Part shown: piece by piece, positions 52,616 through 61,274 of the stretch
How positions within the stretch are numbered: position 1 is the stretch's first letter
Layout of the letters: every line of letters starts with the position of its first letter
Source of the DNA: Arthrobacter stackebrandtii
GTDB lineage: Bacteria > Actinomycetota > Actinomycetes > Actinomycetales > Micrococcaceae
NCBI RefSeq assembly: GCF_017876675.1
Contig: NZ_JAGIOI010000001.1
Span: 868,001 to 932,000, forward strand
Direction: 5' to 3'
Length of the DNA stretch: 64,000 nucleotides
Position numbers and translations under genes: made by a program
Notes under the pieces: model-generated
Told to the model about the DNA's origin: nothing
Seen by the model: only the letters and a program-made list of their open reading frames with translations
The model's database searches: none

Positions 52616-52759
52616 TCAGGCGCTGCCGCCTTCCGCTTCCTCCCCGCCGTCCTCCGGCGGGGCCGCCGCCCCTTCCGGCGGGATCTCATCCTCCACCATG
52701 GGCGCGCCGTAGCCGCCCTCGTGGATTTCCGGCAATTCCGATGGTTCCTGGCTGCTCAC
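52616..52759 (-). CDS. Small acidic protein, 47 aa
   Basis: A frame of 47 codons read on the minus strand begins VSSQEPSELPEIHEGGYGAP and is strongly acidic with a Pro/Glu/Gly-rich second half (VEDEIPPEG, PPEDGGEEAEGG). The GTG start has GAGGAGG 5 nt upstream, a strong ribosome-binding site. No transmembrane segment or known domain. I believe it is real because codon third positions are GC-rich and the ribosome-binding site is good, but no homology is known to me. It lies between a bidirectional hairpin and gene-free DNA. Confidence 0.55.
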   Translation of the reverse strand: MSSQEPSELPEIHEGGYGAPMVEDEIPPEGAAAPPEDGGEEAEGGSA

Positions 52760-53019
52760 CGCATCCTCCTCGGCCTACTGTTTTCGGGTTGTCTGCCGGC
52801 GGCGGGCGGGTCTTCGCACCAACTGCTTCCCGGGGTCCCGCGCCGGTCCCCCACTACACAGAATCCCACTGCCGGCCCCCTTGCACCACCCACCCGGCAC
52901 CCCCATTTTCGGCGGCGCCGGCTGGAGCGCCGGCCGGCGAAAGTGCTTGAACAAAAAACCTGTTCCGGTGGCACACTCCGGCGTAGTGTGATATGCGCAA
53001 CACTGCTCAGGAGGACACA

Positions 53020-53535
53020 ATGGAACACGCACCAGCAATGATCGTCGGCCTGCCGGACATGATGCACGCACTCCGCCAGGAGTCCCGCCGCATCATGGCC
53101 GAGAACAAGGGGGACTACGTCGCCGAGCACATGGCGATCCTCGGCAGGCTCACGGCCGCCGGGCTCGTGACCGGCAAGGAGGCCGCCACCCTGCTGGACT
53201 TGTACAAGCTGGGCTTCGACGCCGGCGAGCCCAAGGGGGACGCCCGGAAGGCCTACTTTGAAACCCGCGACGTCTATGCCAAAATGCTCGCCACCGAGGG
53301 AACCAGCCCCGTGGCACTGGTAGTCGCCTCCGCCGCCCTGGGTTCCTTTGAAGTCTCCGAGGGCGACGACGGCTCAACCACCGTCAGCATCGCCCGCGTC
53401 AGCTACGGCCAAAGCCTTGCCGGAATCGGCGCCGGCATCGGTTCCCTGATCGGCGGCCCCGCCGGCGGCGTCCTCGGCGGTGCCATCGGGGGCCTGCTCG
53501 GCGGCATGGTCGACGACAAGAAGGGCAAGAAGTAG
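53020..53535 (+). CDS. Hypothetical protein with C-terminal glycine zipper
   Basis: 171-aa protein. The N-terminal 90 residues are helical and charged ('MHALRQESRRIMAENKGDYVAEHMAILGRLTAAGLVTGKEAATLL'), the middle has 'TTVSIARVSYGQ', and the C-terminal 30 residues are a glycine zipper ('GIGAGIGSLIGG', 'GGAIGGLLGGMVDDKK') that can insert in or cross a membrane. AGGAGG lies 6 nt before ATG 53020. I do not recognise a family. It stands alone between terminators. Confidence 0.8.
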   Translation: MEHAPAMIVGLPDMMHALRQESRRIMAENKGDYVAEHMAILGRLTAAGLVTGKEAATLLDLYKLGFDAGEPKGDARKAYFETRDVYAKMLATEGTSPVALVVASAALGSFEVSEGDDGSTTVSIARVSYGQSLAGIGAGIGSLIGGPAGGVLGGAIGGLLGGMVDDKKGKK

Positions 53536-54010
53536 CCACGTCAGCGCTGCAGGTCCACACCCAAAACAAGTACGACGGCAGCATTCCCCCGTGCGCCGGC
53601 CGGCAGCCTTCGACACCGGGCCCTAAAGCGCTCCTGAACGATCCGCTACCTTCAACCTGCCACAAACTGGCGGCAAATCAACGCAACACCTGCAATGAAC
53701 TGGAGCCCGGAGGCACCACGCAAGGATGGGGAGCTGCCCGTATCGCAGCCAGGTCGGCGCCCGTCCTGAAACTGCGGAGTGCATTGGCCAACCGTGCTGT
53801 GGATGCACGTGCCGGTGGACTTGTGGGGCTCGGCCTGCCCCACCAGAGAAATTGATTTCAGGGAGGACTCTCCATGCTGCAGGCCTTTCCATTATGTGCC
53901 AAACATCCTGAGTCGGTGGGCTGTTCCACGTTTGGTGCCCGAGCTTTCACCCTTGCTCGGCCGGGAGGGCGCCATTCGAGATCAAACCACCAGGCTGCCC
54001 GGCCGGCGCG
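53536..54010. other. Gene-poor region before the zinc locus
   Basis: 475-nt gap. It contains repeat member e and, at 53874-54014, a 46-codon frame (MLQAFPLCAKH...) behind GGGAGGACTC. Base composition in 53640-53990 is less GC-rich than typical coding DNA here. I see no homology or certain gene. Confidence 0.5.
53556..53607. repeat. Palindromic repeat family member e (degenerate)
   Basis: CCAAAACAAGTACGACGGC at 53561-53579, identical over 19 nt to the copy near 59092, with a poorly preserved right arm. Located directly after the glycine-zipper gene. Confidence 0.6.
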
Positions 54011-54014
54011 CTAG
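53874..54014 (+). CDS. Possible small ORF, 46 aa
   Basis: ATG at 53874 follows GGGAGG with 7-nt spacing; the frame ends in the tail of the aztA gene on the other strand. The product has two Cys and many Arg/His. Weak third-position GC bias and no recognised relative make this doubtful; it may be a decayed gene fragment. Confidence 0.25.
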   Translation: MLQAFPLCAKHPESVGCSTFGARAFTLARPGGRHSRSNHQAARPAR

Positions 54015-54652
54015 CCAACCCGGCGCCCGCCCTCCAGCCTGATCACCGACGTGGCGGCGGCAATGGAGTCCTCGTCGTGGCTGACGCAAGCCACCGCCGC
54101 GCCGCGGCGTGCTTCCTCGGCGAGCATGGAGCTGGTCCGCTCCCGGCTCTCGGCATCGAGCCCGGCCGCAGGTTCATCCAGGAGGAAAATGCCCGCCCGG
54201 CGGGCCAATCCCTGCGCGAGCAGCGCCCGCTGGCGCTGGCCCCCGGAAAGGCTGCCAAAGGGCGCATCGGCAAGATCGGCAAGCTGGACGCGGTCCAGGG
54301 CTTCCGCCACCCGGAACCGCCGCTCCCTGGCACCGACTCTCCCGGAAGGGGCCGCCGGTGAACCCCAAGTGCCCATCATGGCCACGTCCCGGACGGTAAG
54401 GGGCAGCGCATCCGGCACGGTGGCCCGCTGGACCACCAGCGCCACCTCACCGCCCCGCTCCACGGTGCCCGCCAGCGCCCTGCGGACACCGGCCAGGATT
54501 TCGATGAGGGTCGACTTGCCGGCACCATTGGGCCCGGCAATCGCAGTCACCGTTCCCCATCGCAGGTCAACATCGAGATTCCAGAGGACGGGAACGGCGC
54601 CAAAACTGAAGGACAGGTTTCGCCCGCGCAGGGCATGGTCAGAAGAATTCAC
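54011..54652 (-). CDS. aztA: Zinc ABC transporter ATPase (AztA)
   Basis: 213-aa ATP-binding protein with Walker A 'GPNGAGKST', Q-loop 'VVQRATVPDALPLTV', signature 'LSGGQRQRALLAQGLA', Walker B 'IFLLDEPAAGLD' and H-loop 'CVSHDED'. It is short for its class and belongs with the manganese/zinc group. Divergent from aztB across a Zur-type palindrome. It should energise import of zinc through AztB. Confidence 0.92.
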   Translation of the reverse strand: MNSSDHALRGRNLSFSFGAVPVLWNLDVDLRWGTVTAIAGPNGAGKSTLIEILAGVRRALAGTVERGGEVALVVQRATVPDALPLTVRDVAMMGTWGSPAAPSGRVGARERRFRVAEALDRVQLADLADAPFGSLSGGQRQRALLAQGLARRAGIFLLDEPAAGLDAESRERTSSMLAEEARRGAAVACVSHDEDSIAAATSVIRLEGGRRVG

Positions 54653-54671
54653 ACCTCATCCTAACCCCATT

Positions 54672-54692
54672 TGATAATCGTTCTCATTATCA
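54672..54692. promoter_or_regulatory. Zur box between divergent aztA and aztB
   Basis: TGATAAT-CGTTCTC-ATTATCA, a perfect 7-7-7 palindrome in AT-rich DNA, the typical form of actinobacterial Zur operators. It lies 20 nt from aztA and 14 nt before aztB, so both would be repressed when zinc is sufficient. Confidence 0.88.
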
Positions 54693-54705
54693 TTAATGTG
54701 ATCAC

Positions 54706-55611
54706 ATGCATTGGCTCACAGACCCCTTCTCGGCGGACTTCCTGCTGCGCGCCCTGTTGGGCGGCGCCCTCGTTGCGATCATCTGCGGCGTCGTGGGGAC
54801 CTGGGTTGTTGTCCGCGGCATGGCGTTCCTCGGCGAGGCGATTGGCCACGGCATGCTCCCGGGCGTTGCCCTGGCCACCATGGCCGGGGCTCCCGCAATC
54901 GTGGGCGCTGCGGCGAGCGCCATCGTCATGAGTGCCCTGATCAGCGCACTGCAGCGGCGCGGCCGGTTGTCCCATGACACAAGCATCGGCCTGCTGTTTG
55001 TTGCCATGCTGTCCCTCGGCGTCATCATCGTCTCGCACTCGCAGTCCTTTGCCACCGACGCGACAGCCATGCTTTTCGGCGACATCCTGGCCATAACCGG
55101 CGGCGACTTGGTCGCCCTGCTGTGCGCCGCGGTGGTGACAACCATCCTTGCTGCGGTCCTGCACCGCAGCTTCGTTGCCGCGGCATTTGACACCCGCATC
55201 GCCGCCACCCTGGGACTGCGGCCCCAAGCAGCACAGCTGGCCCTGGTGGGCCTGGTCACGCTGGCTGTGGTCGCCTCGTTTCAGGCGGTCGGATCGCTGC
55301 TGGTGGTGGGGATGCTCCTCGCCCCGGCCGTCGCAGCCACCCCGTGGACATCGCGCATCCCCGCACGCATGGCGGTCGCATCCGCGTTCGGCATTCTCGC
55401 CGCCGGGCTGGGCCTGCTCTGCTCCTGGTACGCCGGCACGGCGGCAGGGGCGTCAATTGCCGCGTCCGCCATCGCACTTGCCGGACTTTCCAACGCCGCA
55501 AAAGCCCTCACCGCAGTGCGCGGACGCCAGGCGGCAACCACCCTCCAACAAACCATCGAAGAACGCATGCCCCTGCCCGTTACCGTTCCACCTTCTGGAA
55601 AGCAGCCATGA
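54706..55611 (+). CDS. aztB: Zinc ABC transporter permease (AztB)
   Basis: 301-aa membrane protein of the ZnuB/MntB (ABC-3) family with about eight or nine hydrophobic segments, 'RALLGGALVAIICGVVGTWVVVRGMAFLGEAIGHGMLPGVALA' and 'TRIAATLGLRPQAAQLALVGLVTLAVVASFQAVGSLLVVGMLLAPAVAA' (coupling motif region). ATGA overlap with the next gene ties it to the downstream lipoprotein. Faces the Zur box directly. Confidence 0.93.
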   Translation: MHWLTDPFSADFLLRALLGGALVAIICGVVGTWVVVRGMAFLGEAIGHGMLPGVALATMAGAPAIVGAAASAIVMSALISALQRRGRLSHDTSIGLLFVAMLSLGVIIVSHSQSFATDATAMLFGDILAITGGDLVALLCAAVVTTILAAVLHRSFVAAAFDTRIAATLGLRPQAAQLALVGLVTLAVVASFQAVGSLLVVGMLLAPAVAATPWTSRIPARMAVASAFGILAAGLGLLCSWYAGTAAGASIAASAIALAGLSNAAKALTAVRGRQAATTLQQTIEERMPLPVTVPPSGKQP

Positions 55612-56840
55612 CCATCCGAACACCACACCCCATACTGGCCGCCCTCATTTTGCTTGCCGTCACGGGATGCAGCAGTGCACCCGCCACGCAACCCGGCGGG
55701 CAAGAATCTGCCGCATCCGGGCACGGCGCCATCGCAGGGGTTGCCGAGCTCGCCGAACCACAGCTCCACCTGGTGGCCATCGACGCCGCGGGCCAGGCCT
55801 CCATGCTGGACCTCCTGGACGGCACCGAGTCCCGGCTCGGTTCCGTGGCACCTCCGGTGAATGTCGCCAGCGACGGGCGCTATGTTTTCGCGGCCCACAC
55901 CAACGGGGTGGAGATCCTTGACAGCGGCGTGTGGACCTGGGATCACGGAGACCACTCCCACTACTACCGCACCAAACCCACCAGCCTCGGCACCGTTGCC
56001 GGGGAGGGCACGGCTGCTGTCTCCACCGGCCCGCTCTCCACCAGCGGCACCACGGGCATGTTTTTCCCGGCTTCCGGCACCGCTGTCCTGGTTGAGAATT
56101 CGGCGCTTTCGGACGGAACAATCTCCGAGACCCTCCGCCTGGATGTTGCCCCGCATGCCGGCATCATCGCACCGCTGGGTGATGGCGCGGTCGTCACCGA
56201 AGCGGATGGAAACGGCGCCCCCGCACGCCTGCGCGCCATTGATGCCGAAGGCAGGGAACTGACGACGGCGGATTGCCCCGCCGCCGCGGGCACCATCACC
56301 ACCCGGGCGGGGCTCGTGATCGGATGCGCCGATGGCGCGGTGATCGCCACCGGCGATGGCACCAAGCCCGTGCTCAAACACGTCCCTTATCCAGACGGGG
56401 CACCCGCCCCGGCAACGTCGTTCGACGCCCGCAAGGGCCGGCCCACGGTGGCCGGCCTGGGCAAGGATGCCGGGGTGTGGCTGCTCAATGCACGCGAGGC
56501 CGCGTGGAGCTGGCTTCCCACCTCCACGCCAGTGCTCGCCGCCGCCGCGGTGGACGACGCCGCCGGACACGTCGTTGCCGTCGGCGCCGACGGCACAGTC
56601 CAGGTCTATGACGGCAAGACCAAGGAGCGCATTTCCTCGACCGCGCCGCTGATGCCCGCAACCCTGGCCGACCCGGAAATGCTCGGGAAGGTGGAACTGG
56701 CCGTTGACGGCGAGCGCGCCTACGTCAATGCACCGGCAGAGGGCGTGGTGTTTGAGATTGCCTACGCCGACGGCGCCCGCATTGCCCGCACCCTCACGTT
56801 GCCGACGCAGCCTGTGCACCTCGTGGAGACCGGCCGGTGA
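55608..56840 (+). CDS. AztD-like propeller lipoprotein (first copy)
   Basis: 410-aa lipoprotein with lipobox 'LLAVTGC' (C21). The remainder looks like a beta-propeller and parallels AztD over its length, for example 'CPAAAGTITTRAGLVIGCADGAV' against 'CPGIHGEGTAANEAVVFGCENGAL' of the downstream AztD. It has its own His-rich site 'WDHGDHSHYY' (H113, H116, H118). It is placed between aztB and aztC with ATGA/GTGA coupling on both sides. Probably a second zinc chaperone or a zinc buffer for AztC; its relation to the AztD role is inference. Confidence 0.8.
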   Translation: MTIRTPHPILAALILLAVTGCSSAPATQPGGQESAASGHGAIAGVAELAEPQLHLVAIDAAGQASMLDLLDGTESRLGSVAPPVNVASDGRYVFAAHTNGVEILDSGVWTWDHGDHSHYYRTKPTSLGTVAGEGTAAVSTGPLSTSGTTGMFFPASGTAVLVENSALSDGTISETLRLDVAPHAGIIAPLGDGAVVTEADGNGAPARLRAIDAEGRELTTADCPAAAGTITTRAGLVIGCADGAVIATGDGTKPVLKHVPYPDGAPAPATSFDARKGRPTVAGLGKDAGVWLLNAREAAWSWLPTSTPVLAAAAVDDAAGHVVAVGADGTVQVYDGKTKERISSTAPLMPATLADPEMLGKVELAVDGERAYVNAPAEGVVFEIAYADGARIARTLTLPTQPVHLVETGR

Positions 56841-57748
56841 GGCGCCCAGTGCGCGCGCTCGTTGCCGCGGTGGCGGCGCTGCTTGTGTCGGGGTGCTCGC
56901 AACAGGCGCCGCCGCAGGGCCCGCAGGTGGTGGTCACCACGAACATCCTGGGGGATGTGGTTGGTCAGGTCCTGGGCGGCCAGGCCACCGTGACCACGCT
57001 CATGGGCCCCGGAGCCGATCCGCACTCCTTCGATGTTTCCGCCCAACAGGCGGCCTTGATGGGCCGTGCGGACCTGCTGGTTTCGAGCGGGCTGGGCCTG
57101 GAGGAAGGGCTGGCCCGCCATCTGGAGCGGGCCGCCGCCGCGGGCGCTCCCCTGCTGGTCGCAGGTGAGATGGTCGACGTCGTGCCCTACAGTGCGGGGG
57201 ACGCGGAAGGCGCGCCGGACCCCCACTTTTGGACCGATCCGGCCGCCATGCTCGAGGTCGTCAACGCCATCGAGGCCGCCGCGGGCCGGATCGAGGGGAT
57301 CGATGCGGGATTGCTGGCCGCCAGTGCGTCCGCCTACCGGGACCAGCTCACCGAGCTCGACACCGAGATGACCACGGCATTTGCGGCACTCCCCCGGGAA
57401 CGCCGCGCCTTGGTCACCAACCACCACGTTTTTGGGTACCTGGCGAAAAGGTTCGATTTTCGGCTGATCGGGGCCGTCATACCCGGGGGAACCACGCTCG
57501 CGGCTCCCAGCGCGGCGGACCTGCGCCAACTCAGCGAAGCGATCACCGGCGCCGGCGTCCCCACCATCTTTGCCGAATCTTCCCAGCCCGACCGCCTGGT
57601 CCAAGCCCTCGCCAAGGAGGCCGGCGTCGACGTGCAGGTCAGCGAATTGTTCACGGAATCGCTGACCGGCCCCGGGGGCGGGGCACCCACTTACCTGGAC
57701 ATGATGCGCACCAACACCCAACGAATCGTCCTGGGGCTTTCCCCCTGA
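56837..57748 (+). CDS. aztC: Zinc-binding solute-binding lipoprotein (AztC)
   Basis: 303-aa cluster A-I binding protein with lipobox 'LLVSGC' (C20). Zinc ligands are placed as in the family: H63 ('GADPHSFDVS'), H130 ('PDPHFWTDP'), H196 or H197 ('TNHHVFGY') and E247 ('IFAESSQP'). Unlike ZnuA it has no His-rich loop between the first two ligands, which fits an AztC-type protein loaded by a separate metallochaperone. GTG start overlaps the stop of the AztD-like gene. Confidence 0.93.
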   Translation: MRRPVRALVAAVAALLVSGCSQQAPPQGPQVVVTTNILGDVVGQVLGGQATVTTLMGPGADPHSFDVSAQQAALMGRADLLVSSGLGLEEGLARHLERAAAAGAPLLVAGEMVDVVPYSAGDAEGAPDPHFWTDPAAMLEVVNAIEAAAGRIEGIDAGLLAASASAYRDQLTELDTEMTTAFAALPRERRALVTNHHVFGYLAKRFDFRLIGAVIPGGTTLAAPSAADLRQLSEAITGAGVPTIFAESSQPDRLVQALAKEAGVDVQVSELFTESLTGPGGGAPTYLDMMRTNTQRIVLGLSP

Positions 57749-57800
57749 TCACGCAGCACAACTGTGCTTAAACCCAACAATGAAAATGAGGAACCACCAC

Positions 57801-59018
57801 ATGCTCCACCCAAGAAATTCCCGCCTGGCAGCCACCGCCGTTCTGGCAGGGATCGTACTGATGGCCTCTGCCTGCGGCACCGCATCCGGCACGGCCGGTT
57901 CAACTGCCCCGGCGTCCGGCGCCTCGAGCACTGCCACTGACGCACACGGACGCATTGCAGTTTCCTTCGAGGGCGGCGTCAGCGTCCTTGACGGCACGAC
58001 CCTGGAGGTTGTGAAGACGTTTGATTCAGAGGAGTTCACCAGGCTCAACGCGGCCGGAGACGGCCGGCACGTCTTCGTGACCACGTCGGAGGGCTTCCAG
58101 CTGCTCGACATGGCCGAACCCAAACTCACCGATCTGGTGGTGGATGCTGCGGCGCCCGGCCACGTGGTCTGGCACGCAGGCAATACGGTCCTCTTCGACG
58201 ATGGAACGGGCACCACCACCATCTTCAAGACTGCCGACCTGGCCAACATCAGCGGCGCACTGCCCGGGACACGGACGCATGCGGCGGATGCGGCCCACCA
58301 TGGCGTGTCCATCGTGCTGGAGGATGGAACGCTGCTGAGCACCGTGGGTGATGAAACGTCGCGTTCCGGAGCCATCGCCTTGGAGGCGCATGAGGACCAT
58401 TGGCACTCATTCACGGAGGGCAGGGACTGCCCCGGGATCCACGGTGAAGGCACCGCCGCCAATGAGGCCGTGGTGTTCGGCTGCGAGAACGGTGCACTGA
58501 TGTACCACCACGGCAGGTTCCACAAGTTCACCGCACCGGACAAGTACGGCCGGATGGGCAACGCCTTTGTCTCTGAGACCAGCCCCATCGTGGTTGGCGA
58601 CTACAAGAATGATCCCGACGCCGAAGGCTACCTGCTCAACTCCGTGGCCCTCATCGACACCGAGCAGCACAGCTACAACGTGGTTGAGCTTGCCGGCAGC
58701 ATCCGGTACACCTTCCGGGGCGTGGCCCGGGGCCCTGAAGACCTCGCCTACATTCTCTCCACGAACGGCTCCATCCACGTGATGGATCCCCACGACGGAA
58801 AGATCGTCAGTGAATTCCCCGTAATTGCGGGCTGGGAGGGCCCCGCCGAGTGGCAGGACGCCCACCCCGCCATCACGGTCAACGGCAACACCGCCTATGT
58901 CACCGAACCCGCGGCCAACACCATTCATGCAGTGGACCTCACCACCGGCAAGGTCACCGCCTCAAAGAAAATGGACGTTGTCCCGAACGAAATCGCCATC
59001 ACCGTCGGGGCACACTAA
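57801..59018 (+). CDS. aztD: Zinc metallochaperone AztD
   Basis: About 405-aa exported protein with lipobox 'LMASAC' (C25), then an eight-bladed-propeller-like body. Strongest marker is 'EAHEDHWHSFTEGRDCPGIHGEGT', matching the zinc-binding site of AztD, with 'YHHGRFHKF' nearby. AztD binds zinc in the periplasm (here the cell-envelope side) and hands it to AztC. Start is set at 57801 because GAGGA lies 8 nt upstream; the in-frame ATG at 57780 is also possible. Last gene of the azt operon. Confidence 0.92.
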   Translation: MLHPRNSRLAATAVLAGIVLMASACGTASGTAGSTAPASGASSTATDAHGRIAVSFEGGVSVLDGTTLEVVKTFDSEEFTRLNAAGDGRHVFVTTSEGFQLLDMAEPKLTDLVVDAAAPGHVVWHAGNTVLFDDGTGTTTIFKTADLANISGALPGTRTHAADAAHHGVSIVLEDGTLLSTVGDETSRSGAIALEAHEDHWHSFTEGRDCPGIHGEGTAANEAVVFGCENGALMYHHGRFHKFTAPDKYGRMGNAFVSETSPIVVGDYKNDPDAEGYLLNSVALIDTEQHSYNVVELAGSIRYTFRGVARGPEDLAYILSTNGSIHVMDPHDGKIVSEFPVIAGWEGPAEWQDAHPAITVNGNTAYVTEPAANTIHAVDLTTGKVTASKKMDVVPNEIAITVGAH

Positions 59019-59040
59019 CCGCTCCCGCATTCTCAACACA

Positions 59041-59074
59041 GCAGGTGCCGCGCCGTTCGGGCTGCGGCGCCTGC
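59041..59074 (+). terminator. Terminator after the azt operon
   Basis: GCAGGTGCCGC / GCGGCGCCTGC, 11-bp stem with one G-T and a 12-nt loop, directly downstream of aztD. Confidence 0.6.
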
Positions 59075-59091
59075 TGCGCTGCCTGCCAACA

Positions 59092-59147
59092 TCCAAAACA
59101 AGTACGACGGCGGCAGGAGCCTTTCGCAGTGAAGGTCGCCTGCCGCG
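59092..59147. repeat. Palindromic repeat family member f
   Basis: CCAAAACAAGTACGACGGC followed by an inverted repeat CGGCAGG (59111-59117) / CCTGCCG (59139-59145) with an inner CTTTC/GAAGG. Nineteen bases are identical to member e at 53561. It lies between aztD and the ABC exporter gene. Confidence 0.65.
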
Positions 59148-59291
59148 TGGAACCAGTGCGCCGGGGACGCTGCCGCGGACCGGACCGCGGGGCACCCGGG
59201 CGGGGCAGCCGCCGTCGGGCGTGGTCTTGAAAAGTTGCAGGGGAAGACGGCGCGGAACCAATGCGGCAGCAGCCTTGCTATAGTTTTCAGC

Positions 59292-61064
59292 ATGCCTCGG
59301 AAAGCGCTTCCCAAGTCGGTTGTTGTGGTCGACGGAAACCACCCCATTCGTTCAGTCATCCGGCTCCTGCTGCGGCGCCCCGGACGGATCATTGCCGCCG
59401 TGCTCGCGTTTGCGGTGAAGGAGGTTCCGGTCTGGTTCCTGCCGGTGATCACCGCGGCAATCATTGACATTGTCACCGTGGGCGGGCCGGTGGAGTCGGT
59501 GCTGTGGTGGAGCCTGGCGGCGGCGGTCCTGCTGCTGCAGAACTATCCGAACCACATCATCTACACGCGCAATTTCATGACGGTGGTGCGCGACACCGGA
59601 TCCGAGCTGCGCAACGTGCTGGCGGCGCGGCTGCAGAGCCTGTCGATCGGCTACCACACGCGCATGAACTCCTCGATTGTGCAGACCAAGGTGGTGCGCG
59701 ATGTGGAGAATGTGGAGATGATGCTGCAGCAGGTGACGCATCCGCTGCTCTCGTCGGTCATGGTGATGACAGGCGCCATCACCATGACGGCCGTGGCCGT
59801 GCCGCAATTCCTGCCCGTGTATGCGCTGACCGTTCCGATTGCGATCGGCATCCGCTACGGAATGCGCAACCGCTCGCGGCACCGCAACGAGCGGTTCCGG
59901 CTCGAGGTCGAGGGCTTTTCGGCGCGGGTGGGCGAAATGGCCTCGCTCATCCCGGTGACGCGCGCGCACGGGCTGGAGGAGACCGCCGTGACGCGTGTTT
60001 CAACCAGCGCCGACGGCGTCCGGCGCGCCGGTCTGCACCTGGACATGCTCAACGGCCATGTTGCCTCAATTTCCTGGGTCACGATGCAGTTGCTCGGCGT
60101 GGGATGCCTGGTGCTGGCCGCAGTGTTTTCCATCAGCGGGCTGCTGCCCATCTCACCTGGGCAGGTGGTGCTGCTGTCCACGTACTTCGCGCTGCTGACG
60201 CAGGGGCTGACCCAGCTGCTGATGCTGATCCCGGTGGGTGCGCGCGGGCTGGAATCGGTGCGGTCCATTGCCGAGGTGCTGCAGGAGCCCGACCTGGAGC
60301 AGAACGAGGGCAAGCTGCCTGTTTCCAAGGTGGTGGGCAACCTGTGCCTCGACGCCGTGAGCCAGCGGTATTCCGACGCCGAGACCGACTCCATCCACAA
60401 CATCAACCTCGACATCCGGGCCGGCGAAACCGTTGCCTTCGTCGGCTCCTCCGGCTCCGGCAAGTCCACCCTGCTGAACCTGGTGCTCGGCTTTGTGCGC
60501 CCCACGCGCGGGAAGATCCTGCTGGACGGCGTGGACATGCAGCTCCTTGACCTGCGCACCGCCCGCCGCTTCGTCTCCGTGGTGCCGCAGGAGTCGGTCC
60601 TGCTCGAGGGGACCATCCGCGACAACATCGCCTACGGCCTCCCCCACCTGGACGATGAACGCATCCGCACCGCACTGCGGGATGCCAACGTGCTCGATTT
60701 CGTCGAGGGGCTGCCCGAGGGCTGGGACACCACGGTTGGCGAACGCGGCGCCCGGCTCTCGGGCGGGCAGCGCCAGCGTCTGGCCATTGCCCGCGCCCTG
60801 GTCCGCGACCCGCGGATCCTGCTCCTGGACGAGGCGACGAGCGCGTTGGACCCCGAGTCCGAACACCTGGTCAAGGATGCGCTCAACCGGCTGATGCAGG
60901 GCCGCACCACCCTGGTTGTTGCCCACCGGCTCTCCACGATCCGCCAGGCCGACCGCATTGTAGTGCTCGAGCACGGACGGATCGTGGAGATTGGCACGCA
61001 CGAGGAACTCCTGGCCGTGTCGGGGAGGTACGCCCAGCTGCACGCAACCCAGGTGGGGCAGTAA
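59292..61064 (+). CDS. ABC exporter, fused membrane and ATPase domains
   Basis: 590-aa half-transporter. The membrane domain (about 1-330) has six helices; the nucleotide-binding domain has Walker A 'GSSGSGKST', Q-loop 'VVPQESVLLEGTIRDNIAYG', signature 'LSGGQRQRLAIARALV', Walker B 'ILLLDEATSALD' and H-loop 'VVAHRLSTI'. Likely works as a homodimer. The ATG at 59292 is chosen; an earlier in-frame ATG at 59235 adds an unsupported extension. Substrate unknown. Confidence 0.93.
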   Translation: MPRKALPKSVVVVDGNHPIRSVIRLLLRRPGRIIAAVLAFAVKEVPVWFLPVITAAIIDIVTVGGPVESVLWWSLAAAVLLLQNYPNHIIYTRNFMTVVRDTGSELRNVLAARLQSLSIGYHTRMNSSIVQTKVVRDVENVEMMLQQVTHPLLSSVMVMTGAITMTAVAVPQFLPVYALTVPIAIGIRYGMRNRSRHRNERFRLEVEGFSARVGEMASLIPVTRAHGLEETAVTRVSTSADGVRRAGLHLDMLNGHVASISWVTMQLLGVGCLVLAAVFSISGLLPISPGQVVLLSTYFALLTQGLTQLLMLIPVGARGLESVRSIAEVLQEPDLEQNEGKLPVSKVVGNLCLDAVSQRYSDAETDSIHNINLDIRAGETVAFVGSSGSGKSTLLNLVLGFVRPTRGKILLDGVDMQLLDLRTARRFVSVVPQESVLLEGTIRDNIAYGLPHLDDERIRTALRDANVLDFVEGLPEGWDTTVGERGARLSGGQRQRLAIARALVRDPRILLLDEATSALDPESEHLVKDALNRLMQGRTTLVVAHRLSTIRQADRIVVLEHGRIVEIGTHEELLAVSGRYAQLHATQVGQ

Positions 61065-61274
61065 CCGGCGCCGCAGGAGCAGGCGGCCAGGGCGAACGCC
61101 CCGCCCCTATGGGCACCGCCATGGCGCGGCGGCTTACCAGCGGCAGCAGCGCGGGATCGACCACGACCAAGCTGGCGCCGTACGCCGCCGCCTTGTCCCC
61201 TCACGATGGCCCGCGGCACGGAACAGCAGCGGGCCCGGCGCGGCGCCGCCGCACCGGGCCACCGAGTGCCGGCC

